50,210 nucleotides of DNA from Nitrospira sp. (lineage in GTDB: Bacteria > Nitrospirota > Nitrospiria > Nitrospirales > Nitrospiraceae): assembly GCA_024330925.1 (NCBI GenBank), contig JANDJK010000011.1, forward strand, positions 1-50,210, in the 5' to 3' direction. This document shows positions 17,026 through 26,109 of this stretch, piece after piece. Below the pieces are notes generated by a model. That model saw only the letters and a list, made by a program, of their open reading frames with translations. It did no database searches and was not told the origin of the DNA. The position numbers and the translations under genes are program-made. Numbering within the stretch: the stretch's first letter is position 1; every line of letters begins with the position of its first letter.

Positions 17026-17823
17026 GTGAAACATCTGCGTCGGTTGGAAGATCAAAGTGTGTACATCCTACGAGAGGCCTACAAACACTTCGACAATCTC
17101 GCTATGTTGTGGTCGATTGGCAAGGACTCGACCGTCCTCTTGTGGTTGGTTCGGAAAGCGTTTTTCGGCCATGTCCCGTTTCCGCTGATCCATATTGATA
17201 CCAGCTACAAGATTCCCGCCATGATTGAGTACCGCGATCGGTTGGCTCGTGAATGGCGGTTGAATTTAGTCGTGGGGCAAAATAAACAGGCGTTGGCGGC
17301 GGGAATGAACTACACAATGGGACGCGATGTCTGTTGCACTGCGCTCAAGACCCAGGCGTTGAAAGATCTGATTGACGAAAAGGGCTACACTGGCATCATT
17401 CTGGGCGTGCGAGCTGATGAGGATAGCACGAGAGCCAAGGAACGGTACTTCTCTCCGCGTGATAAGCACGGGGATTGGGATTTTCGGGACCAGCCTCCTG
17501 AGCTGTGGGATCAATTCAAGACGACGTTTCCGCCGGGCACTCATATTCGTATCCATCCGCTGCTTGATTGGACCGAAATCAACATCTGGGAGTACATCAA
17601 GATAGAAAATATTCCGTTTATCGATCTCTACTTGGACAAGGGGGATGGCACCCGTTACCGGAGCTTGGGGTGTGCGCCGTGCACAATGCCTGTCAAGTCC
17701 ACTGCCAAGACGGTGGATGACATCATAGAAGAACTGCGGGCGACTACGGTTGCGGAACGGGCCGGTCGGGCTCAGGATGCAGGGCGCGGCATGGAGATGC
17801 TGAGAAAGAAAGGGTATATGTAA
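17026..17823 (+). CDS. cysD: Sulfate adenylyltransferase subunit 2
   Basis: A 265-residue small subunit of ATP sulfurylase, an ATP-pyrophosphatase fold enzyme making APS from sulfate and ATP. The PP-loop is [12 protein letters not shown] (about 30-41), followed by the conserved [28 protein letters not shown] and [15 protein letters not shown]. It is shorter than the ~300 residues of E. coli CysD. The GTG at 17026 overlaps the stop of a 13-codon GTG frame starting at 16988 inside the trpD2-like gene's end, which may couple translation. Its last base overlaps the cysNC start (TAATG). Confidence 0.94.
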   Translation: MKHLRRLEDQSVYILREAYKHFDNLAMLWSIGKDSTVLLWLVRKAFFGHVPFPLIHIDTSYKIPAMIEYRDRLAREWRLNLVVGQNKQALAAGMNYTMGRDVCCTALKTQALKDLIDEKGYTGIILGVRADEDSTRAKERYFSPRDKHGDWDFRDQPPELWDQFKTTFPPGTHIRIHPLLDWTEINIWEYIKIENIPFIDLYLDKGDGTRYRSLGCAPCTMPVKSTAKTVDDIIEELRATTVAERAGRAQDAGRGMEMLRKKGYM

Positions 17824-19694
17824 TGAGCGGGGTGGTAACGACGACAGGCCAGGGCCTGGTTGTTTCCGGGGCGGAAGAACATTTCAACATCGTCATCGTG
17901 GGTCATGTGGATCACGGCAAATCTACATTGGTCGGCCGTCTGTACGCAGAGACGGGGTCGTTGCCGGAGGGCAAACTAGAAAAGGTCCAGGCCATTTGTC
18001 GCCAGCAAGGGAAGGAATTCGAATATGCCTTTCTGTTTGATGCGTTTTTGGAGGAGCAAGAACAGGGCATCACCATCGACACGGCACGGACCTTTTTCAC
18101 CTGGAAGGGACGGCAGTACATCATTATTGATGCGCCGGGCCACAAGGAATTTCTCAAGAACATGATCACGGGAGCAGCAAGGGCCGAGGCAGCGCTTCTG
18201 GTGATTGATGCGTGGGAAGGGGTTAAGGAACAGTCTAAAAAACACGGCTATCTGCTCTCGCTGTTAGGGGTCCGTCAGTTTGCGGTGGTCGTGAACAAGA
18301 TGGATATGGTTGGTTATCGGCAGGATGTCTTTGCTGGTATTGAGAAAGAATATCGGGCGTTCTTGCAACAATTCGGTGCGGTGCCGGAACGGGTCATTCC
18401 GGTCAGTGCCAAGTTCGGCGACAATATCGTCTATCATAGCCAGGCCATGCCGTGGTATGAGGGACCAACCGTTCTGGATCTGCTCAGTTCGTTCAAAAAG
18501 GAGACGGCTTCTGCCGATCAACCGCTGCGATTTCCCGTGCAGGACGTCTATAAGTTCGATGTACGCCGCATCATCGCAGGTCGCTTAACTGCCGGTCGGT
18601 TGCGGGTCGGTGACTCCTTACTCTTTTCTCCTTCCAATAAACGAGCCAATGTCAAATCGATCGAGGCGTTCAATGTCGAACCACCGCCGATGAGCGCCGA
18701 GGCGGGTCAATCTATCGGAATTACTCTGGACGAACAGATTTTTGTGGAGCGGGGAGAAATCGCGACCCACCCCGGCAACCTGCCCCACGTCTCCACATCG
18801 TTTAAAGCCAACATCTTTTGGCTGGGCAAACGGCCGCTGGAGCGGAAACGAAAGTATGGGTTGCGGATTGCTACCAAGGAGGTCGAATGCGAAGTGGTGG
18901 CGATTCATCGCATCATTGACACGACGGATTTGAATCAACAACAGGATGGGACGTCAGTGAACCGGAACCAAGTGGCTGAGCTCACCATCAGGACCAAGTC
19001 TCCCATCGCTTTTGATATCGCTTCGTCGTTCGAAGCCACCGGCCGATTTGTTCTGGTTGATGAGTATGACATTTCGGGTGGCGGTATTGTGACAGAAATG
19101 GTGCCCGATGAACAGGAATCGTTGCGGGAGGAGGCACGCCGGCGAGATTTTTCCTGGGTCAAGGGCGAAGTCAGCGTAGAAGACCGAGCCAAACAGTACG
19201 GACACCGTGCCGCCGTTGTGCTTTTTACTGGGGGGCGGCATACAGGCAAGTCACTGTTGGCTAGAAAATTGGAAGGACGGTTGGTTGCGGAGGGACGGCA
19301 CGCGTATCTCTTGGACGGAGAGAATCTGCGTCGAGGGCTCGATGCCGATTTGAGTGAAGAGGAAAAAGGCCTCACTGCCGAAATGGCTCGTCGGTATGGG
19401 GAGGTTGCAAGACTATTGATTGATACCGGATTGATCGTAGTGTCTACCACGAATCCTTTTGGACTCGCGTACAGGGAAGCGTTAGAGGCCATCAGAACGC
19501 TCGTGCATCCAGCACCAGTGATTGCCGTGCATGTGAGCAAAACTGCCGAGGAGCCTCCGCCTGACACTGATGTCGTGCTGAGTGGACCGGTGGATCTTGA
19601 CGCGGCGATCAAGCAGGTTATGGAGGCACTCAAACATCGGCGTGTATTGGACGAATCGCTTAACGCCAAACCGACCCCGCAATATTCCATTTAA
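17823..19694 (+). CDS. cysNC: Sulfate adenylyltransferase subunit 1 fused to a diverged APS kinase domain (CysNC)
   Basis: A 623-residue fusion. Residues ~20-440 are the GTPase subunit that drives ATP sulfurylase: GHVDHGKS (27-34), DAPGH (103-107) and NKMD (158-161), then the EF-Tu-like beta-barrels. Residues ~465-600 are related to APS kinase: P-loop GGRHTGKS in place of the usual GLSGSGKS, and [11 protein letters not shown] in place of LDGDNVRHGL. The later part is degenerate, with [14 protein letters not shown] where the canonical FISPFR block is expected. As CysH here is the APS-using type, the kinase domain may be inactive or serve another role. It ends the sulfur operon. Confidence 0.92.
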   Translation: MSGVVTTTGQGLVVSGAEEHFNIVIVGHVDHGKSTLVGRLYAETGSLPEGKLEKVQAICRQQGKEFEYAFLFDAFLEEQEQGITIDTARTFFTWKGRQYIIIDAPGHKEFLKNMITGAARAEAALLVIDAWEGVKEQSKKHGYLLSLLGVRQFAVVVNKMDMVGYRQDVFAGIEKEYRAFLQQFGAVPERVIPVSAKFGDNIVYHSQAMPWYEGPTVLDLLSSFKKETASADQPLRFPVQDVYKFDVRRIIAGRLTAGRLRVGDSLLFSPSNKRANVKSIEAFNVEPPPMSAEAGQSIGITLDEQIFVERGEIATHPGNLPHVSTSFKANIFWLGKRPLERKRKYGLRIATKEVECEVVAIHRIIDTTDLNQQQDGTSVNRNQVAELTIRTKSPIAFDIASSFEATGRFVLVDEYDISGGGIVTEMVPDEQESLREEARRRDFSWVKGEVSVEDRAKQYGHRAAVVLFTGGRHTGKSLLARKLEGRLVAEGRHAYLLDGENLRRGLDADLSEEEKGLTAEMARRYGEVARLLIDTGLIVVSTTNPFGLAYREALEAIRTLVHPAPVIAVHVSKTAEEPPPDTDVVLSGPVDLDAAIKQVMEALKHRRVLDESLNAKPTPQYSI

Positions 19695-19758
19695 CCCCCT
19701 CACTATTCCTCTCCTTGTCATGGAATGGGTAAGGCTCTCAAATCAGATAGCGGATCCG

Positions 19759-19786
19759 CTTCGGCGATTGGCGTGACATGCCGAAG
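19759..19786 (+). terminator. Stem-loop downstream of cysNC
   Basis: CTTCGGC and GCCGAAG form a perfect 7-bp stem around a 14-base loop, 65 bases after the cysNC stop. No T run follows. Confidence 0.3.
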
Positions 19787-20210
19787 ATCGGTTCGCGGCG
19801 GCTGTTTGAAGAGCTGATAGGGGAGCGGTGTTGAAGAAGCCTGAGCACAGGGTGCGCTGCTCCGTACAGTCTGTTGCAACTCAGCGGGGGCTTCTGCAAG
19901 CAAGGTTAGGATAAAGGTTGGGATAGTAGTGCGGACGAAACAAACAGCGGAGATAGCGCCAGGATGGAGAAACAGGGTGGCGGGCTACAGAATGATCCCG
20001 TTGGGGAACGGTGTGAGAAAGAACCGCATATGGCTAATCTCTCGAGGCAACCCCTCGATGCAGAGACGTTTGCATGGATCGATACCGTAAGCTCCAGGAT
20101 GGACAAAGCGCGTCCACGGCTAGTGCTGCCAACTGGACAAGCCTGATCCGCATGTATGAGACGGTGGCCGCATGTCGTGGAGGTATGCTTCTGTTTGTGA
20201 GGAGGCTGGT

Positions 20211-20240
20211 TTGACTCGCCGAAAATCCCCATGTTACGGT
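20211..20240 (+). promoter_or_regulatory. Putative promoter of the zinc-ribbon PCP_red gene
   Basis: TTGACT (20211-20216), 18-base spacer, TACGGT (20235-20240). The transcript would have an untranslated lead of about 125 bases. The -10 box lies inside a perfect palindrome. Confidence 0.4.
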
Positions 20241-20244
20241 AACA
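20232..20244. promoter_or_regulatory. Palindrome covering the -10 box
   Basis: TGTTAC-G-GTAACA is a perfect 13-base palindrome centred on the putative -10 box, the arrangement expected of a repressor operator. No cognate regulator is evident. Confidence 0.4.
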
Positions 20245-20371
20245 AAAGGTAAGCATAGCCTCACCGACTTCTTTGAGCGAGCTTACAAAAGAGGGGAGAG
20301 GGCGGAGAGATGGTGATGTGAAGGGTCATGGGACGGAATCCTCGCTCAACATGTGAGCAAAGGAGCAAGCG

Positions 20372-21055
20372 ATGAAATTTGTTTGCCTGGCCTGTGAAAC
20401 ATATATGACGCTGGAAAAGGTGGAAAAGCCGGAAGAGGGATCGCTCGGTGTTTTTTTTGTTTGCCCCTCCTGCAATGCCAGATTCTCAATGGTTACCAAT
20501 GCTGGCGAAACCAACATGATGAATGTGTTGGGGCTCAAACTGGGTGCCCGTGCCGAGTCGGCGGATCCGACCCTTGCGTCCTTAGCTGACAAAATTCAGA
20601 AGGCCAAAGCAGTGGGCACTGCCGGAGTGTCCAGTGAGGCAAAGACAACCAGTGGCTGTCCATTTTCGGCTATGGTTGCAGAGATGGGGTTGGCCGGATC
20701 GGGCAAGTCGGCCAATGGTGGCGCATCGGAATTCACGTGGACTCCCGATGCCAAAGAAAAACTGGATCGCCTACCTTCCTTTGTCAGACCCATGGTGCAG
20801 AGCAGTGTGGAAGCCTATGCCCGCAAGCAGGGGATCAAGATCATCACGCTACAAGTGATGGACGACTCCAAGCATGATTCCCCGAGTGACCTGGTGTGGT
20901 CCCGCGAGGCTGAACAACGATTAGAGAATATTCCCGATTTCATTCGTCCAATGGCTCGCCGGGAGATTGAACGAGTGGCCCGAGAACGAGGCCTGCAGAC
21001 GGTGACTGCCCAAGTCATGGACGAGGCTAAGGAAAAGTTCCTCAAATTTATGTAG
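20372..21055 (+). CDS. Zinc-ribbon protein with two PCP_red-type repeats
   Basis: A 227-residue soluble protein. Cys5, Cys8, Cys31 and Cys34 form a probable zinc ribbon. A linker with an isolated Cys96 leads to two tandem repeats (about 121-165 and 174-222), each with a [FV]-x-W-[TS]-x-[DE]-A start, a [LI]-P-x-F-[VI]-R-P-M core and a final T-x-Q-V-M-D. This pattern is the C-terminal domain of the light-independent protochlorophyllide reductase B subunit (PCP_red), but no ChlB body or other chlorophyll gene is present. The relative at 35005 carries four repeats. The role is unknown. AGCAAAGGAGCAAGCG upstream holds an AAGGAG ribosome-binding site. Confidence 0.85.
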   Translation: MKFVCLACETYMTLEKVEKPEEGSLGVFFVCPSCNARFSMVTNAGETNMMNVLGLKLGARAESADPTLASLADKIQKAKAVGTAGVSSEAKTTSGCPFSAMVAEMGLAGSGKSANGGASEFTWTPDAKEKLDRLPSFVRPMVQSSVEAYARKQGIKIITLQVMDDSKHDSPSDLVWSREAEQRLENIPDFIRPMARREIERVARERGLQTVTAQVMDEAKEKFLKFM

Positions 21056-21900
21056 GGTAGAGCGTCCGCGACGTCATGCACTCCCCAGAACAGTACCTCT
21101 CAGGGCAGTCTAAGGGGGAGTCTTTGACAATGAGGACGAGAGGGCCGCTTCTTTGATCGGTAGGTAGGGGCGTGATCATCGTATGGATGGGGTCGGTGCT
21201 TCAGGCCGTCGTTCTATTGCTTTTGTGTGCGGTCTCTTCTTGCCTTGTCTTTCATGAGTTGCGGTCTGTGTAGACTGAGCCGATTGCCGCATAGGGAACT
21301 GTCCTCGCAGCAGGCGACAAGGAAACAATCATGATGGGCAATCTTGAGGTGTTGTCGCCATGTTCTGAGGTCACGATTATCAAATGGTCCTACGCGAACA
21401 CTACGAGGTATTGGCGGCGGGCAGGGCAATCAGCGAAGCGCTTTCGTGGTGTGGATAGGAACGCATCTGGCGAGGATAACCCCTGTTCTAGTTTGGGGGT
21501 TCATTGGGGTTCATCGATGGGCTCCTGTTGTTTGCACGTGAGCAGGGCCGTCATCCTGCTGATGGAACAAGCAAACTGCCCCATGCTGACAGAGGAGGGT
21601 GGAAACAGGTACCTCGTTCTCACAGGCGATGGTCCTGTGGGTGACGGAGTCAAAAGAAAGAGGTGAGGACTCCGATGGGCTAGGCTCGTGATGAGCAAGG
21701 GACTTCAGGCGTTTCTTGAGGGCAAGGCAACAGCAGAGTCCTTCCACCGTGACCGGAAGTAAAGTGTCAACCAGGCGCGATTGACTCCTTCCAAACTGCT
21801 GTGCTACCAGTACAAAAGGAGATAGTTTTTTCGTGATATCGCAATTGTCAGACTGGTTTTCAAGAGAAGGCAGAGGGGAACGTCTACAGGGGTAGAAGCC
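21056..21900. other. Long gene-free stretch before yebC
   Basis: About 845 bases, the longest gap in the window. Frames on both strands (for example 21331-21666 plus and 21511-21939 minus) overlap and encode peptides with no recognisable domain. One plus-strand frame has AAGGA before its ATG at 21331, but its composition is unlike the neighbouring genes. The stretch may be decayed sequence or hold an untranslated RNA; I see no clear structure. Confidence 0.5.
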
Positions 21901-22656
21901 ATGGGTGGCCATAGTCATTGGGCAACAATCAAACGACATAAGTCGGCGCAGGATGCCAAGCGTGGCAAGCTTTTCACGCGAATCATTCGAGAGCTAACAA
22001 TTGCCGCTCGTGCGGGCGGTGACCCGGATGGAAACCCACGTCTGCGCCTAGCCATTGCGAAGGCCAAAGATGCCAATATGCCAGGGGAGACGATTAAAAG
22101 AGCCATCCAGCGCGGTACTGGTGAGCTGCCAGGGGCCTCTTACGAAGAGTTTACGCTGGAAGGGTACGGGCCAGGCGGGACGGCTCTGCTTCTTGAAATT
22201 ACCAGCGACAATCGCAACCGTACGGTCGCGGAAATTCGCAGTCTTCTGACAAAAAACAACGGAAGTATGGCGGAGGCTGGGGCAGTGTCGTGGCAGTTCC
22301 AAAAAAAGGGGCTTCTCACGGTCGAGAAGGGGAAGGTGGAGGAGGATACCTTGCTCTCGGTAGCCCTAGAAGCTGGTGCGGATGATGTCAAGAGCGGCGA
22401 GAAGATGTTCGAGATCATTACCTCGCCTCAAGACTTTGAAGCGGTGAAGAAAGCCCTGGCCGATGCGAAGATTGAAACTGCTCTGGCGGAGATTACCTAT
22501 CTTCCTCAAAGTACGGTTCGTCTGGATGAGAAGCCGGCTGAACAAATGCTCAAGTTGATGGAAATCCTGGACGAGCATGACGATGTTCAGAAGGTACACG
22601 CCAACTTCGATATTCCTGATGAGGTAATGGAGAAAGTTGCTATCGCGACAGGGTAG
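21901..22656 (+). CDS. yebC: YebC/PmpR-family protein
   Basis: A 251-residue member of the YebC/TACO1 family. It has the full signature start MGGHSHWATIKRHKSAQDAKRGK, the basic GNPRLRLAIAKAKDANMP segment and the acidic C-terminal lobe with DEHDDVQKVHANFDIPDE. Members act as DNA-binding regulators or assist translation of proline stretches; which applies here cannot be read from the sequence. It is 51 bases upstream of ruvA. The usual yebC-ruvC-ruvA-ruvB order is present except for ruvC. Confidence 0.96.
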   Translation: MGGHSHWATIKRHKSAQDAKRGKLFTRIIRELTIAARAGGDPDGNPRLRLAIAKAKDANMPGETIKRAIQRGTGELPGASYEEFTLEGYGPGGTALLLEITSDNRNRTVAEIRSLLTKNNGSMAEAGAVSWQFQKKGLLTVEKGKVEEDTLLSVALEAGADDVKSGEKMFEIITSPQDFEAVKKALADAKIETALAEITYLPQSTVRLDEKPAEQMLKLMEILDEHDDVQKVHANFDIPDEVMEKVAIATG

Positions 22657-22707
22657 GCTCGCCGAAGATCAAGAACAAGATGACCCTCCCTCTGAGGGCG
22701 AGACGAG

Positions 22708-23316
22708 ATGATCGCTTTTCTGACGGGAAAGCTCACCTTCAAGGCGCCAACCCACGTGACCCTGGACGTGCACGGTGTCGGGTACGAAGTGCATATTCCC
22801 CTGACCACCTACTGCGCACTTCCAAATGTGAACGAGACCACTGCCCTCCACATCCATACCCATCTTCGGGAAGACGCGATTCAACTATTTGGATTTCTCT
22901 CACCCCAAGAAAAGGAGTTGTTTCTCTTACTCATGACGGTCACTGGTATTGGCCCCAAATTGGCACTCACTATCCTCTCGAGTATGCCGCTGGCGGATCT
23001 CCTCCGAGCGATTCGAACTGAGGATGTGGAGAAATTGGTGACCATTCCAGGAATTGGAAAGAAATCGGCAAGCCGCATCGCATTGGAACTGCAAGACAAA
23101 GTTGATAGGATTGCATCAATGGCAGGGGAGCAACCAATGTCGGATCGAGAGGCAACTGACGACCACTTTGAAGACGCTCTGTCCGCGCTGGTCAATCTTG
23201 GTTACCGCTCGCATGATGTGAAAGAGGCCTTGAAAAAAGTTGCGAAGACATCCACATGTCCCCTGCCGTTGACGAACCTCATTCGGGAAGGTCTTAAGGA
23301 ACTGGCGCGTGGCTAA
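22708..23316 (+). CDS. ruvA: Holliday junction branch migration protein RuvA
   Basis: A 202-residue junction-binding protein. It starts with the OB-fold MIAFLTGKL, then the two helix-hairpin-helix motifs TGIGPKLALTILS and IPGIGKKSASRIALEL, and a C-terminal domain that contacts RuvB (ALVNLGYRSHDVKEAL). It forms tetramers on four-way junctions and loads RuvB. ruvB follows after a small secreted protein gene. Confidence 0.97.
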   Translation: MIAFLTGKLTFKAPTHVTLDVHGVGYEVHIPLTTYCALPNVNETTALHIHTHLREDAIQLFGFLSPQEKELFLLLMTVTGIGPKLALTILSSMPLADLLRAIRTEDVEKLVTIPGIGKKSASRIALELQDKVDRIASMAGEQPMSDREATDDHFEDALSALVNLGYRSHDVKEALKKVAKTSTCPLPLTNLIREGLKELARG

Positions 23317-23348
23317 CAAATTGATTCCTCGGAAGCGGGTGTTGTGCA

Positions 23349-23807
23349 GTGGTTGCTGCTAATTGGTGTGGGCGGGGGGTATTGGTCTGGCTGCTGATCT
23401 GCCAGGCTCCATTGTTGGCCCAAGAGATCTCGGGGACTCCTCCAGCTGTTCGGATGACGTGTGGGACGTGTCCTGAGGGGTATGTGATCACAGGGGCGAC
23501 TGACGCACCGGACATTTGCAAAGAGAAAGAGCCCATCCTGCTTCAGTGCACGCCGCTGGGAGCGACCCCTCTGGCGGTCTGTGGTTCTTGTCCCGAGGGG
23601 TATGTGGAAGTTGGCTGGTCATCAGTTCCAAGCCGTTGCGGTGGCACGGACAATGGCCGGTTGACACACTGTCAGTTGCAAAAGATGGAGCCGGTGTTTC
23701 CAGATCCACACCAGGGTATGAAATTCTGCCCTCCAGACTGCGGAACCACCGGGGTGCCGGGCGCGGGGGTGCCCTCACCATCGCCTCGGTATCAACGGAC
23801 CGAGTAG
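23349..23807 (+). CDS. Small secreted cysteine-rich protein between ruvA and ruvB
   Basis: A protein of about 152 residues that I do not recognise. The start is GTG 23349 (frame closed 25 bases upstream); TTG 23382 is an alternative. A hydrophobic segment ([17 protein letters not shown]) looks like a signal peptide cut near Ala-Gln-Glu. The mature part has about ten cysteines and two copies of a C-G-x-C-P-E-G-Y-V unit about 40 residues apart, each followed by a Trp/Thr and a second Cys, so it is likely disulfide-bonded outside the cytoplasm. Its position inside the ruv genes suggests nothing about function. No ribosome-binding site is ideal. Confidence 0.6.
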   Translation: MVAANWCGRGVLVWLLICQAPLLAQEISGTPPAVRMTCGTCPEGYVITGATDAPDICKEKEPILLQCTPLGATPLAVCGSCPEGYVEVGWSSVPSRCGGTDNGRLTHCQLQKMEPVFPDPHQGMKFCPPDCGTTGVPGAGVPSPSPRYQRTE

Positions 23808-23832
23808 CCAGGCTCAATTGCAGGTGATGAGG

Positions 23833-24837
23833 ATGGTTGAGCGGCTCGTGAGCCATCGAGTGATGGACGAAGAGAAACCAATCGAACAGGCTCTGCGACC
23901 TCGCACACTGAACGACTATATTGGACAAGAGAAGATGAAGGAGTCGCTACGGGTGTGTATCGAAGCGGCCAAGCGACGGGGCGACCCCTTGGACCATGCG
24001 ATCTTCTATGGCCCTCCTGGTTTAGGCAAGACCACGATCGCCCATATCATTGCTCATGAAATGGGGGCATCCTTGCGGTCAACTTCCGGGCTGGTCTTAA
24101 CCCATGCCGGCGACCTCGCTGCGATTCTTGCGAACCTTGAAGAACGCGATGTCCTCTTTATTGACGAGATCCACCGCTTGCCAGCCGCTGTTGAGGAGGC
24201 CCTCTATCCAGCGATGGAGGACTATCAGCTCGATCTAGTCATTGGTCAAGGGCCTGCGACTAGAACGGTGAAACTGGATTTGCCGCCCTTTACCCTGGTG
24301 GGGGCGACGACGAGGGCTGGTGCCTTGACATCGCCGCTCAGAGATCGGTTTGGTCTGGTGTACCGGTTGGAGTTTTACACTCCAGCAGACTTGGAGGCCA
24401 TTGTGACTCGGTCTGCTGGGGTCTTGGGAATTGGAATTGATCGAGACGGGGCGGCTGAGATTGCCAGCCGTTCCCGAGGAACCCCGCGCATTGCGAATCG
24501 ATTGGTCAGGCGAATCAGGGACTATGCCCAGGTCAAGTCAAACGGATATATCACCAAGCAAGTGGCTCAAGAAGGGCTAAACTGGGTTGGGGTGGATGAA
24601 GCAGGGTTTGACGACATGGACCGCAAGATCCTGCTCACCATCATCGACAAGTTTCATGGCGGACCAGTAGGTGTTGAGTCCTTAGCGGCTGCGCTGCAGG
24701 AAGACAAGGCGACCCTCGAAGACGTCTATGAACCCTATTTAATCCAGGCTGGTTATCTCGAGCGAAGCAGTCGCGGCCGTCTGGCTACCAGCCGGGCGTT
24801 TGAACACTTTGGCCGTGCTGTGAATCGGCTACTCTAA
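23833..24837 (+). CDS. ruvB: Holliday junction branch migration helicase RuvB
   Basis: A 334-residue AAA+ motor that drives branch migration with RuvA. Walker A is GPPGLGKTT, Walker B is [11 protein letters not shown], sensor 1 lies in [19 protein letters not shown] and the arginine finger in RDRFG; the C-terminal winged helix ends [14 protein letters not shown]. I start at ATG 23833, giving the family start MVERLVS; ATG 23827 and TTG 23818 are also in frame. The AGGTG at 23822-23826 fits the chosen start. Confidence 0.96.
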   Translation: MVERLVSHRVMDEEKPIEQALRPRTLNDYIGQEKMKESLRVCIEAAKRRGDPLDHAIFYGPPGLGKTTIAHIIAHEMGASLRSTSGLVLTHAGDLAAILANLEERDVLFIDEIHRLPAAVEEALYPAMEDYQLDLVIGQGPATRTVKLDLPPFTLVGATTRAGALTSPLRDRFGLVYRLEFYTPADLEAIVTRSAGVLGIGIDRDGAAEIASRSRGTPRIANRLVRRIRDYAQVKSNGYITKQVAQEGLNWVGVDEAGFDDMDRKILLTIIDKFHGGPVGVESLAAALQEDKATLEDVYEPYLIQAGYLERSSRGRLATSRAFEHFGRAVNRLL

Positions 24838-24851
24838 TCCGATACGCTTTA

Positions 24852-24896
24852 TGATGAGCCGAGGGAGACGGTTCCTTTGTGCTCGTCCTCTCATCA
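24852..24896 (+). terminator. Stem-loop downstream of ruvB
   Basis: TGATGAG and CTCATCA form a perfect outer 7-bp stem, with further short complementary blocks (AGG/CCT, ACG/CGT) inside. It starts 15 bases after the ruvB stop. There is no T run, so it could also be part of the leader before pheA. Confidence 0.35.
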
Positions 24897-24917
24897 GCCG
24901 CGCACAAACGGCTATCC

Positions 24918-24947
24918 TTGCAATGGTTTTCTAGGTTCCTGTAAGAT
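24918..24947 (+). promoter_or_regulatory. Putative promoter of the aromatic operon
   Basis: TTGCAA (24918-24923), 18-base spacer, TAAGAT (24942-24947), about 80 bases before pheA. No T-box, attenuator peptide or other aromatic-amino-acid leader is visible. Confidence 0.4.
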
Positions 24948-25029
24948 ACTCCACTTGCTCATCAAGGACATGGGATCCTCGACGTAGGGGGGCAGTCGTC
25001 GTGTTTCCACTTCCAGGGCAGGTGACCCT

Positions 25030-26106
25030 ATGCCTCAAGACTTACTCGATCATCGCAGGGCAATCGATCGCATTGATGATGAGATCATTCGTCTGCTGAA
25101 TGAGCGCTCCAAGCATGTGATCGAGATTGGGCGACTCAAGAGAGAAAAAGACGCCAATGCGAACCTCCATACGCAGGGCCGAGAAATGGCCATCATCGAG
25201 CGATTGACCAAACAGAACACAGGCCCCTTCCCTACTGAAGCGATCCGCTCTGTCTACCGAGAAATCATGTCGGCCTCCCTGTCTCTGGAGGGACCGCAAA
25301 CCGTCGCCTATCTTGGTCCCAGGGCGACATTCACACACATGGCGGGCATGCAGAAATTTGGTTCCTCTGTCCAGTACGTGGCGGTGCAGAGTATCAAAGA
25401 AGTCTTTAATGAGGTCGAGCGAGGAAGGGCCCATTTTGGAGTGGTGCCGATTGAGAACACGACCGAGGGAGTGGTGAACCATACGCTCGACATGTTCATT
25501 GATTCGAATTTGCTGATTTACGGGGAGATTCTCCAAGAGGTCACGCATCATCTCTTATCGAAATCCACCCGCCTCGAAGACATCAAAAAGATCTACTCCC
25601 ATCCGCATGCCATTGCGCAGTGCCGCAATTGGCTGGAAACCCATCTGCCTCATGTCCCAGCAGTGGAAGTAGCAAGCACCGCGCGAGCGGCTGAGCTGTG
25701 CATTGACGAACCATCGTCTGCCGCCATTGCGTCAGAACTGGCTGGCCAATTGTACGGTCTCAACGTTCTGCGGGCTCGGATCGAGGATAACCTCAATAAT
25801 GTGACGCGGTTTTTGGTTCTCTCGCAAAAGCCATCCGAACGTACTGGTCGTGACAAAACGTCGTTAATGTTGTCGATCAAAGACAAAATTGGGGCCCTCT
25901 ACGAACTCCTCCGCCCATTTGCTTCACACGGGATCAACATGACGAAGATCGAGTCTCGACCCTCGCATCGCAAAGCCTGGGAATACATTTTCTTTGTCGA
26001 TATTGAAGGGCATATGATGGAAGATCGGGTCAGCAGGGCGGTCGAGGAAGTCAAGAGCCGCTGTTTATTTATGAAAATCCTCGGTTCTTATCCAATTTAC
26101 AGTTGA
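25030..26106 (+). CDS. pheA: Bifunctional chorismate mutase/prephenate dehydratase
   Basis: A 358-residue enzyme taking chorismate to phenylpyruvate. The N-terminal AroQ-type mutase (about 1-85) shows HRRAIDRIDDEIIRLLNER and KREKDANANLHTQGREMAIIERL. The prephenate dehydratase domain follows, with YLGPRATFTHMAG, the GVVPIENTTEGVVN motif and NNVTRFLVL. The C-terminal ACT domain has the ESRPSHRKAWEY phenylalanine-sensing motif, so feedback inhibition by Phe is expected. It opens a five-gene aromatic amino acid run with 3 bases to the next start codon. Confidence 0.96.
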   Translation: MPQDLLDHRRAIDRIDDEIIRLLNERSKHVIEIGRLKREKDANANLHTQGREMAIIERLTKQNTGPFPTEAIRSVYREIMSASLSLEGPQTVAYLGPRATFTHMAGMQKFGSSVQYVAVQSIKEVFNEVERGRAHFGVVPIENTTEGVVNHTLDMFIDSNLLIYGEILQEVTHHLLSKSTRLEDIKKIYSHPHAIAQCRNWLETHLPHVPAVEVASTARAAELCIDEPSSAAIASELAGQLYGLNVLRARIEDNLNNVTRFLVLSQKPSERTGRDKTSLMLSIKDKIGALYELLRPFASHGINMTKIESRPSHRKAWEYIFFVDIEGHMMEDRVSRAVEEVKSRCLFMKILGSYPIYS

Positions 26107-26109
26107 TGT

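Larger units (their letters stand above)
19695..20371. other. Gene-poor stretch between the sulfur operon and the zinc-ribbon PCP_red gene
   Basis: About 680 bases with no convincing gene; the short frames are unlike anything I know. It holds a stem-loop at 19759-19786 and a promoter-like element with a palindrome at 20211-20244. The long untranslated lead before the gene at 20372 may be regulatory. Confidence 0.55.

Noticed and set aside
18935..19690. A 251-residue minus-strand frame opposite cysNC
   Set aside because: Lies opposite a clear gene and is Ser/Arg/Ala-rich, the mirror of the coding strand's codon pattern.
21083..21126. ACTCCCC ... GGGGGAGT inverted repeat after the PCP_red gene as a terminator
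   Set aside because: The loop of nearly 30 bases and absence of a T run make it unconvincing.
21331..21666. A 111-residue plus-strand frame with an AAGGA before its ATG
   Set aside because: Overlaps a similar-length minus-strand frame, has a random-looking composition and no known domain; treated as part of a gene-free stretch.
21781..21810. TTGACT followed by TACCAG as a promoter for yebC
   Set aside because: The -10 box is weak; many such pairs occur by chance.
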